Assembly (NCBI GenBank): GCA_011372835.1
Contig: DSAJ01000060.1
Span: 1-5,234 of the forward strand
Length of the DNA stretch: 5,234 bases
Origin: Methanomicrobia archaeon
GTDB taxonomy: Archaea; Methanobacteriota_B; Thermococci; Methanofastidiosales; NM3
Reading direction: 5' to 3'
Positions 1 through 4,268 of this stretch are shown here, one piece after another (position 1 is the first letter of the stretch; each line of letters opens with the position of its first letter). A program made the position numbers and the translations under genes. The notes under the pieces were generated by a model, which worked only from the letters and a program-made list of their open reading frames with translations, was not told where the DNA came from and did not search any database.

Positions 1-216
1 CATTAGCGTGGCCACCTGGCCAGAAAGCGAGCTCGTCACCTTGTTGTGGCAGTGTCCCGTGCTGCAGACGGCGATGCCTGCCAGGAAGTCAAGGTATTTT
101 TTGCCGTCGCTGTCCCAGACGTGGACTCCCTCGCCACGTTCGAGCCATACTGAAGGCGTCGGGAAGACGCCAAGCATATATTCCTGAAAGTCGTGTGCCA
201 TCTTCTCCTTATCCAT
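1..216 (-). CDS. argD: Acetylornithine aminotransferase, N-terminal 72 residues (cut by window edge)
   Basis: This is the PLP-dependent class-III aminotransferase that converts N-acetylglutamate-5-semialdehyde to N-acetylornithine with glutamate as amino donor, in the cytoplasm. Only the first 72 codons are inside the window. The visible part matches the family's N-terminus: the GEGVHVWDSDGKKYLDFLAG block (about residues 28-47), followed by GIAV and GHCH (54-57), which come just before the cofactor-binding region that lies outside. The ATG at 216 is chosen because an AGGAGA Shine-Dalgarno sits about 8 bases upstream; a second in-frame ATG at 201 has a purine-rich site only 3 bases away, which is too close. 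The start overlaps the last 8 bases of argB, implying translational coupling as the fourth enzyme gene of the operon. Succinyl-ornithine or GABA aminotransferases share this fold, but the arg context favours ArgD. The catalytic lysine cannot be seen. Confidence 0.93.
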   Translation of the reverse strand, partial: MDKEKMAHDFQEYMLGVFPTPSVWLERGEGVHVWDSDGKKYLDFLAGIAVCSTGHCHNKVTSSLSGQVATLM

Positions 217-1105
217 AATGGTCGTCTCCTGTGATCATCGTGCCCACTCCCTCATCGGAGAGCAGTTCTATGAGCAGTGCATGAATGGTGCGCCCGTCGA
301 TGATGTGTGCGCGGGGCACGCGCCCCTCGATAGCGGTGATGCACGACTCCACCTTGGGTATCATGCCCCCGCTGATCTGGTCCCCGGCGATGAGCTCGCG
401 CGCCTCGGTAACGTTGAGCTCGGATATGAGCGAGGAAGGATCCTCGGGATCGGTGAGGATGCCCTTGACATCGGTAAGGCAGATATACTTCTCCGCGTTG
501 AGCGCCGCCGCGATGCTTCCGGCGACGATGTCGGCATTGATGTTGTAGCCGAGCCCGTCGAGCCCAAGCCCAATGGGCGAGACAACGGGGATGTACCCCT
601 CATCGACCATGAGGTGGAGTATGCGCGGATCGATCGACTCGACCTCGCCGACGAATCCGAGGTCGACCTCCTCCTTCTCGACCTCGCGCACCGCATCGCA
701 GTGCTTGCGCGCCATGATGCTGTGCGCATCCTTGCCCGAAAGGCCTATCGCCTTGCCGCCGAGGTGGTTGATCGTGCTCACGATCTCCTTGTTGACCTTG
801 CCCGAAAGCACCATCTCGACAAGCTCTATCGACTCGGCATCGGTGACGCGCAGTCCCTCGAGGAACTTGGGTTCCTTGCCGACAAGCTTCATGAGCCTGT
901 TGATCTCCGGACCGCCGCCGTGGATGACCACTGGTTTGATCCCTGCCTGGCGCAGGAAGAGGAGGTCCTTGGCAAACGCCTCCTTGAGCCGGTCGTCGAC
1001 CATGGCGTGGCCGCCGTACTTGATGACGATAAGCTTGTTGTTGTAGCGCATAAGATAGGGTATGGCCTCTATCAAGACCTCTGCCCGTTCCTGTATTGAA
1101 ATCAT
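209..1105 (-). CDS. argB: Acetylglutamate kinase, predicted arginine-inhibited type
   Basis: This enzyme phosphorylates N-acetylglutamate with ATP, the second step and usual control point of arginine synthesis. The 298-residue product has the amino-acid-kinase motifs in order: KYGG (29-32), HGGGP (62-66), GLRVTD (84-89), GLSGKD (121-126), NINAD (188-192), TDVKGI (211-216) and GGMIPKVE (246-253). Ahead of KYGG is a roughly 25-residue helix-like extension (ERAEVLIEAIPYLMRYNNK), and the C-terminus reads HIIDGR...LLIELLSDEGVGTM. Both are hallmarks of the hexameric, arginine-sensitive kinases known from Thermotoga and Pseudomonas, so feedback inhibition by arginine is inferred. The reading frame stays open upstream to 1204, but the ATG at 1105 is chosen because GAGGTGA lies 6 bases before it and the protein then has family length. 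That Shine-Dalgarno overlaps the argJ stop codon; the gap to argJ is 10 bases. An in-frame GTG three codons upstream would lie inside the ribosome-binding site. Confidence 0.97.
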   Translation of the reverse strand: MISIQERAEVLIEAIPYLMRYNNKLIVIKYGGHAMVDDRLKEAFAKDLLFLRQAGIKPVVIHGGGPEINRLMKLVGKEPKFLEGLRVTDAESIELVEMVLSGKVNKEIVSTINHLGGKAIGLSGKDAHSIMARKHCDAVREVEKEEVDLGFVGEVESIDPRILHLMVDEGYIPVVSPIGLGLDGLGYNINADIVAGSIAAALNAEKYICLTDVKGILTDPEDPSSLISELNVTEARELIAGDQISGGMIPKVESCITAIEGRVPRAHIIDGRTIHALLIELLSDEGVGTMITGDDHYG

Positions 1106-1115
1106 GATGATCACC

Positions 1116-2336
1116 TCACGTGCGGTAATGTGCGTTGATATCGACGTACTCATGCGTGAGGTCGCAGCCCCACGCCTTCGCGTCGCCCTCGCCCGTCTTC
1201 GCATCGAGGATGAACGTGATGAGTTCCTCCTGCATCATGCTCGCGGCCCTGTCCTCGTCATAGTCGGTGGGCTGGCCGTCCTCGAAGAGGACGATCGACT
1301 CGTCGCCTGACACGATGGAAAGCTGCGATGCGTCTGCATCGAACGTTGCCCCCGAATAGCCTGCTGCGCACATGATGCGCCCCCAGTTGGGGTCGCCGCC
1401 GTGCACGGCCGACTTCACGAGACATGACGAGACGATCGACTTGGCCATCAGACGCGCATCATCGCGCGTCGGTGCGCGCTTGACCTGGACCTCAAACACC
1501 TTGGTCGCGCCCTCGCCGTCCTGGACGATGAGCTTTGACATGTGCTCGTTGAGATAGGTGAGCGCGTCGCAGAACGGCTCGAAGTCGGGCGAGCCCTCGG
1601 TTATCGTCTCGTTGCCCGCCTTGCCGTTGGCCAAGACCGCCACCATGTCGTTCGTGCTCGTGTCGCCGTCGACGCTTATCATGTTGTACGTGTCGTTTAC
1701 CGATGCCGAGAGCGCCTTGGAGAGCGCCCCGGGCGTGATCGACGCGTCGGTGACAACAAACGCGAGCATCGTCGCCATGTTGGGGCATATCATGCCCGAA
1801 CCCTTGGCGATGGCGCCAAGCGTTACGTCCTTTCCATCGATCTTCGTCCGCACGACGAGCTCCTTTGGCATCGTGTCGGTGGTCATGATGCCCTCTGCCG
1901 CCTCGCTCCCCTTCTCGGTCCCGAGGGTGGACGCGACGCTGCGTATGGCGTCCGTGACCTTGTCCATGGGGAGCTGCTGGCCGATCACGCCTGTCGAGGC
2001 GACGATGACGTCCTCGGGTGCGCAGCCAAGAGCGCGTGCAGCCTCAGCGGCCATGGTGCGCGCGTTCTCGAGGCCTTGCGTGCCCGTGCATGCGTTGGCG
2101 ACCCCGCTGTTGCAGATGATCGCCTGGGCACGGCCGTTTGCCAGGTGCTCCCTGGTGACCAGAAGCGGCGCGGCGAAGACCTTGTTTGTCGTATATACCG
2201 CCGCGGCGGAGCAGGGGAGCCTGCTGAAGATGATCGAGAAGTCCTTGCGCTTGCGCTTCAGGCCGCAGTGGGCGCCGTTGGCAAAAAAGCCCGGCACGTT
2301 CCATATGTGGCCGTCGACCTCGCGTATGCGTGTCAT
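1116..2336 (-). CDS. argJ: Glutamate N-acetyltransferase (ornithine acetyltransferase)
   Basis: ArgJ transfers the acetyl group from N-acetylornithine to glutamate, releasing ornithine and recycling the acetyl group; some members also use acetyl-CoA to make N-acetylglutamate. The 406-residue product has family length. It shows STGVIG (114-119), which supplies the oxyanion-hole Thr-Gly, and the self-cleavage site KGSGMICPNMATML, in which Thr189 would be the new N-terminal nucleophile after the precursor splits into two chains. DPNWGRIMCAAGYSGA (315-330) and the C-terminal INAHYRT are also standard. The upstream frame remains open to 2534, but that part is antisense-like sequence overlapping argC; the ATG at 2336 has AGGTG 7 bases upstream. 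Its ATGA overlaps the argC stop, so translation is probably coupled. Whether it is mono- or bifunctional cannot be decided from motifs; no argA lies in the window. Confidence 0.97.
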   Translation of the reverse strand: MTRIREVDGHIWNVPGFFANGAHCGLKRKRKDFSIIFSRLPCSAAAVYTTNKVFAAPLLVTREHLANGRAQAIICNSGVANACTGTQGLENARTMAAEAARALGCAPEDVIVASTGVIGQQLPMDKVTDAIRSVASTLGTEKGSEAAEGIMTTDTMPKELVVRTKIDGKDVTLGAIAKGSGMICPNMATMLAFVVTDASITPGALSKALSASVNDTYNMISVDGDTSTNDMVAVLANGKAGNETITEGSPDFEPFCDALTYLNEHMSKLIVQDGEGATKVFEVQVKRAPTRDDARLMAKSIVSSCLVKSAVHGGDPNWGRIMCAAGYSGATFDADASQLSIVSGDESIVLFEDGQPTDYDEDRAASMMQEELITFILDAKTGEGDAKAWGCDLTHEYVDINAHYRT

Positions 2337-3400
2337 ATGTATACACCTGAAGCATCGAGTCCCGCGCGCTCGTCGAAGCCCTTGATGATGTTGAGATTCT
2401 GTATCGCCTGGCCCGCACCGCCCTTGACGAGGTTGTCGATGGCAGACACGATGATGACACGTCCCGTTCTCGGGTCGAGCGTGCACTGCAGGTCGCAGAA
2501 GTTGGTGGCGCGCACCGAGCGCGTCTCCGGCCATGCGCCCTCCTCGAGGAAGCGCACGAAGTATTCGTCCCCGTAGTCCTCGTCATACGCCTGGCGCAGG
2601 GCGGCGGTGCTCGTGCCGTCGGCCGCAGACGCGTAAATGGTCGAGAGGATGCCGCGATTCATCGGCGTGAGGTGCGGCGTGAAGTTGAGCGCCACGTCGC
2701 CATGGGCGCGAAGGCCTACTTCCTGTTCAATTTCAGGCGTGTGCCTGTGCGCACCAACGGCATACGCCATGATGCTCTCGTTGCAGTGGGCGTAGTGGGA
2801 CTGGTGCGACAGCTTCCTGCCAGCGCCCGAGAGCGCCGACTTCGAATCGACGACGATGCCGTCGGTGGAGATGAGCCCCCGCTTCACGAGGGGGATGAGC
2901 GCAAGGAGCGCACTCGTCGGGTAGCAGCCGGGATTGGCGATGAGGCGGGCCTGGGCGATGTCCTCCCGGTAGTGCTCGCACAGTCCGTAGATGGCCTCCT
3001 TGATAAGCGATGACGCTGTGTGCTCGGTGTTGTACCAGGACTGGTACGTGTCGACGTCGCGCAGACGGAAGTCGGCCGAGAGGTCGATAATCGTCAGGTC
3101 GGGGCGAATGTCAAAGAGCTCCTTGACGACCGTGAACGCAGCGCCGTGCGGGACCGCGCAGAAGACGACGTCCGAGACCTCCGCGATCCTCTCCGCGGTG
3201 TAGTCCTCGAACTCCTTGTTCACCACGCCGCGCAGCGTGGGATGAAACGAATGAATGGGGCGTCCCGCCTGCGACTGGGACGTAAGCGACGCTATTTCGA
3301 CATGTGGATGATTGGCAAGCAGTCGGATCACCTCGCCGCCGAGATAGCCGGTGGCGCCTATGACCGACGCGCTGATGGGTGTGGTAGTGTCATCTGTCAT
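2333..3400 (-). CDS. argC: N-acetyl-gamma-glutamyl-phosphate reductase
   Basis: ArgC reduces N-acetylglutamyl-5-phosphate to the semialdehyde with NADPH, the third step of arginine synthesis. The 355-residue product has the nucleotide-binding GATGYLGG loop (15-22), the conserved CAVPHGAAF (81-89), the active-site NPGCYPT (156-162, nucleophile Cys159), KSALSGAGRK (187-196), HRHTPEI (218-224) with the catalytic histidine, and AIDNLVKGGAGQAIQN near the end (320-335). Length and motif order are those of type-1 ArgC. The ATG at 3400 is the only sensible start, because an in-frame TGA lies four codons upstream. Its own ribosome-binding signal is modest: GTGAT five bases before the ATG, plus a distant AAGGA. 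The start codon overlaps the stop of the 35-codon ORF upstream as ATGA, and its own TGA overlaps the argJ ATG in the same way. It resembles bacterial ArgC at least as much as archaeal ones. Confidence 0.97.
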   Translation of the reverse strand: MTDDTTTPISASVIGATGYLGGEVIRLLANHPHVEIASLTSQSQAGRPIHSFHPTLRGVVNKEFEDYTAERIAEVSDVVFCAVPHGAAFTVVKELFDIRPDLTIIDLSADFRLRDVDTYQSWYNTEHTASSLIKEAIYGLCEHYREDIAQARLIANPGCYPTSALLALIPLVKRGLISTDGIVVDSKSALSGAGRKLSHQSHYAHCNESIMAYAVGAHRHTPEIEQEVGLRAHGDVALNFTPHLTPMNRGILSTIYASAADGTSTAALRQAYDEDYGDEYFVRFLEEGAWPETRSVRATNFCDLQCTLDPRTGRVIIVSAIDNLVKGGAGQAIQNLNIIKGFDERAGLDASGVYI

Positions 3401-3504
3401 GGAAAATCACGTTTTGTCCTTTTTAAAATACTTAATGCTACAAATATCCATACATAGGTGCGTTCGTGTCGCATTTCGGATAAAATGTCAAAGGGGTCGA
3501 CCAT
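3397..3504 (-). CDS. Candidate 35-residue leader peptide / first cistron of the arg operon
   Basis: I do not recognise a family. The ORF starts at an ATG preceded by a near-perfect Shine-Dalgarno (AAGGAGGATC, core 6 bases from the start), stronger than the site of any arg enzyme gene here. It ends in TGA that overlaps the argC ATG as ATGA, the same arrangement as argC-argJ. The peptide begins MVDPFDILSEMRHER, continues with a hydrophobic stretch around residues 19-27 (WIFVALSIL), and ends in the basic tail KRTKRDFP. It has four arginines (12, 15, 29, 32), each with a different codon: CGA, CGC, AGG and CGT. All three leucines are TTA, unlike the GC-rich codon use next door, so it is not a typical housekeeping gene. 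It could be an arginine-responsive leader peptide coupling argC translation, a small membrane-associated protein, or simply a chance ORF following a real ribosome-binding site. No expression evidence is available from sequence. Confidence 0.5.
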   Translation of the reverse strand: MVDPFDILSEMRHERTYVWIFVALSILKRTKRDFP

Positions 3505-3507
3505 GCC

Positions 3508-3517
3508 GATCCTCCTT
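3508..3517 (-). promoter_or_regulatory. Strong Shine-Dalgarno upstream of the 35-codon leader ORF
   Basis: On the minus strand this reads AAGGAGGATC, close to full complementarity with the 3' end of 16S rRNA, and its AGGAGG core lies 6 bases before the ATG at 3504. This site decides the start of the leader ORF. It is the longest anti-SD match noticed in the window, which suggests ribosomes load here first and reach argC by coupling. Confidence 0.7.
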
Positions 3518-3522
3518 GTGGC

Positions 3523-3535
3523 AGGTCGGTTACCT
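3523..3535. promoter_or_regulatory. Hyphenated palindrome near the expected arg transcription start
   Basis: The sequence AGGTcggttACCT has 4-base arms around a 5-base centre. It lies about 20-30 bases downstream of the nearer TATA-like motif, where a repressor would block initiation, and just upstream of the leader Shine-Dalgarno. It does not resemble the AT-rich bacterial ArgR box. Arms this short arise easily by chance, so the operator role is only a suggestion. Confidence 0.18.
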
Positions 3536-3555
3536 ATGACGCGAATGATGTATTA

Positions 3556-3575
3556 ATAATAAATGGGATAATAAA
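3556..3575 (-). promoter_or_regulatory. Probable TATA region of the arg operon promoter (tandem motif)
   Basis: On the minus strand TTTATTAT occurs twice, 12 bases apart (3556-3563 and 3568-3575 on the plus strand as ATAATAAA), in the most AT-rich stretch between the upstream gene and the leader ORF. If archaeal, the nearer copy would place transcription initiation about 25 bases downstream near 3535, giving a 5' leader of about 30 bases before the ATG at 3504. A bacterial reading, with TATTAT as a -10 box, is also possible, but no convincing -35 was seen. Confidence 0.4.
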
Positions 3576-3582
3576 AGTGTTA

Positions 3583-3611
3583 CGTTTGCGCTTATTTAAA
3601 AAACACAAACG
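3583..3611 (-). terminator. U-rich hairpin downstream of the DUF4389 gene
   Basis: In the minus-strand transcript CGUUUGUG and CGCAAACG can pair over 8 positions with one G-U wobble, enclosing a 13-base loop that begins with six U residues. It lies 32 bases past the stop of the 105-residue membrane-protein gene. A U-run at the 3' end is enough for termination in many archaea; the hairpin is better paired on this strand than on the other. It would separate that gene from the arg operon promoter. Confidence 0.4.
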
Positions 3612-3642
3612 GACACGTTCCAACGCTCATAAGAATATATGC

Positions 3643-3960
3643 CTATTTCTTTACGTATTCGTATATCTCAACATCGCCGGGCATGATGGATGGGCGCCTG
3701 TCGGTCATAAGGTTGAGATACGCCAGCACATGGACCTGATACTCGAGGTAGCCCTGTATAAAGTCGCCAAGCGCCTTGCTCCTCCTGCCGAGAAGCAGGA
3801 TGACAAACCACTGCAGGAATATGCAGATGCCGGCTATCATGCCGTAGATGGAAAGCACGATCGATATGAGGAATCCGTAAACGATACGCACGAACAGCTC
3901 GAGCCTGCTTGCAGGTTCCTCGTATGCAAATAATCTGTCCAAGTCATGTCCTTCATTCAT
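3643..3960 (-). CDS. DUF4389 family small membrane protein
   Basis: The 105-residue product matches DUF4389 as I know the family: an N-terminal cytosolic segment, two adjacent membrane-spanning helices (about residues 22-38 and 40-57), then the signature LSIYGMIAGICIFLQWFVIL, LLGRRSKALGDFIQGYLEYQ and VLAYLNLMTDRRP. The function of DUF4389 proteins is unknown; location in the cytoplasmic membrane is inferred from the helices. The ATG at 3960 is chosen because GGTGAT precedes it by about 4 bases. An earlier in-frame ATG at 3993 would add 11 residues with no ribosome-binding site and would sit at the promoter. The gene ends in TAG and is followed by a U-rich hairpin, so it is probably monocistronic. 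It runs in the same direction as the arg operon, but the 138-base gap to the leader ORF and the promoter there argue against co-transcription. It is divergent from the MATE exporter gene. Confidence 0.85.
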   Translation of the reverse strand: MNEGHDLDRLFAYEEPASRLELFVRIVYGFLISIVLSIYGMIAGICIFLQWFVILLLGRRSKALGDFIQGYLEYQVHVLAYLNLMTDRRPSIMPGDVEIYEYVKK

Positions 3961-4059
3961 GATAATCACCACATTTAAGGAGGGTGCGCCCATTTAACTA
4001 TTTATCTTTTTTAGGGCGATGAATGATACGTTCAAGGCGATGATTATGGTGATTACCAT
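3959..4059. repeat. Inverted 13-mer pair TGGTGATTAyCAT
   Basis: On the minus strand TGGTGATTATCAT occupies 3971-3959, covering the ribosome-binding site and first bases of the DUF4389 gene. On the plus strand TGGTGATTACCAT occupies 4047-4059, 20 bases before the TTTATAAG element. They agree at 12 of 13 positions. The plus-strand copy is part of a dyad, ATGGTgattACCAT. The minus-strand copy is partly explained by the need for a GGTGAT ribosome-binding site. Confidence 0.3.
3998..4006 (-). promoter_or_regulatory. TATA-like element for the DUF4389 gene
   Basis: On the minus strand this reads GATAAATAG, preceded by a run of A residues, in an AT-rich island about 40 bases upstream of the ATG at 3960. 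An archaeal start about 25 bases downstream would fall near 3977, giving a short leader that still contains the GGTGAT ribosome-binding site. No experimental start is known. Confidence 0.35.
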
Positions 4060-4162
4060 CCTCTTGCAGGCAGATATCTTTATAAGCGACATGGTCAAAA
4101 ATGACAGGGAAAGGGCGCACCCGGCCTGCCTTCAAGACATCGTATGCACCGTGGCCTTTTAA
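4019..4162 (+). CDS. Possible small ORF, 47 codons, unrecognised
   Basis: An ORF starting at ATG encodes a peptide beginning MNDTFKAMIMVITILLQADI and ending in DIVCTVAF. The first half is hydrophobic and could span a membrane once; the second half is charged and has two cysteines. Third-position base use is moderately GC-rich, resembling real genes here. Against it, the only purine-rich site is AGGG two bases before the ATG, which is too close, and the best plus-strand TATA element (4079-4086) lies inside it. I recognise no family; it may be a chance ORF or the remnant of a gene. Confidence 0.2.
   Translation: MNDTFKAMIMVITILLQADIFISDMVKNDRERAHPACLQDIVCTVAF
4079..4086 (+). promoter_or_regulatory. 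Archaeal-type TATA box (TTTATAAG) facing the MATE gene
   Basis: TTTATAAG is an excellent archaeal TATA-box match on the strand of the exporter gene and is set in GC-richer sequence. Initiation about 25 bases downstream would fall near 4110, right at the GGGCGCACCC copy. The start codon at 4269 is then about 160 bases further, which is unusually long for an archaeal leader. Confidence 0.42.
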
Positions 4163-4268
4163 CCAGGGGCTCGCCATGAGGTGCCTTGCTCAAGGACATT
4201 ATGTGGGAGCCTGAGGCATTCGCTTGCCGCTTTTTCTTTTGAACAAAGACACACGGAGCAATGATGGC

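Larger units (their letters stand above)
3982..4122. repeat. Inverted 10-mer pair GGGTGCGCCC / GGGCGCACCC
   Basis: GGGTGCGCCC at 3982-3991 has its exact reverse complement at 4113-4122, one copy on each side of the divergent promoter region. Read in each gene's own direction, both copies are GGGCGCACCC and lie downstream of that gene's TATA-like element. The motif is itself an imperfect dyad (GGGnGCnCCC), as expected for a dimeric repressor site. A 9-of-10 match also occurs inside argB near 287, so chance in GC-rich DNA cannot be ruled out. Confidence 0.35.
3961..4268. other. Divergent intergenic region between DUF4389 and MATE genes
   Basis: These 308 bases separate two outward-facing genes. 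They contain TATA-like elements in both directions (near 4002 on minus, 4079-4086 on plus), two sets of short inverted repeats shared by the two sides, a weak 47-codon plus-strand ORF (4019-4162), a small perfect dyad CCTTGctCAAGG (4183-4194) and a pyrimidine tract TTTTTCTTTT (4231-4240). No tRNA or other RNA gene was recognised. The distance from the plus-strand TATA to the MATE start is long, so either the transcript has a leader of about 160 bases or a closer promoter exists that I could not see. Confidence 0.6.

Noticed and set aside
218..1099. Long plus-strand ORF of 293 codons opposite argB
   Set aside because: It is the antisense shadow of argB: GC-rich codons read backwards keep the frame open. 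It is rich in Asp, Val and Leu without family motifs, has no ribosome-binding site, and argB on the other strand is unambiguous.
1106..1204. N-terminal extension of argB by 33 residues
   Set aside because: The added residues are an arginine-serine-rich shadow of the argJ C-terminus; GAGGTGA before the ATG at 1105 fixes the start.
2337..2534. N-terminal extension of argJ by 66 residues
   Set aside because: The extension is an out-of-frame reading of argC and lacks ArgJ features; AGGTG before 2336 and the ATGA overlap fix the start.
1542..2576. Plus-strand ORFs of 344 and 275 codons opposite argJ and argC
   Set aside because: Both are antisense shadows spanning the argJ-argC junction; no recognisable domains, and their limits ignore the gene boundary.
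3351..3539. Plus-strand ORF of 62 codons across the arg leader, with a 23-codon in-frame ORF from 3486
   Set aside because: No ribosome-binding site or family features, and it runs antisense to the strong Shine-Dalgarno and leader ORF on the minus strand.
3541..3580. Bacterial ArgR box in the AT-rich arg promoter
   Set aside because: The ARG-box pattern TGAATnnnnATTCA was looked for; only partial AT-rich resemblance (GAATGATGTATTAATA) was found, without the paired arms.
3577..3933. Plus-strand ORF of 118 codons opposite the DUF4389 gene
   Set aside because: It is antisense to a recognisable DUF4389 gene and starts inside the U-rich terminator region.
4176..4214. 12-codon ORF in the MATE frame (MRCLAQGHYVGA)
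   Set aside because: Preceded by AGGGG at a workable distance, but too short and composition-neutral to separate from chance; it ends at the in-frame stop that limits the MATE gene.
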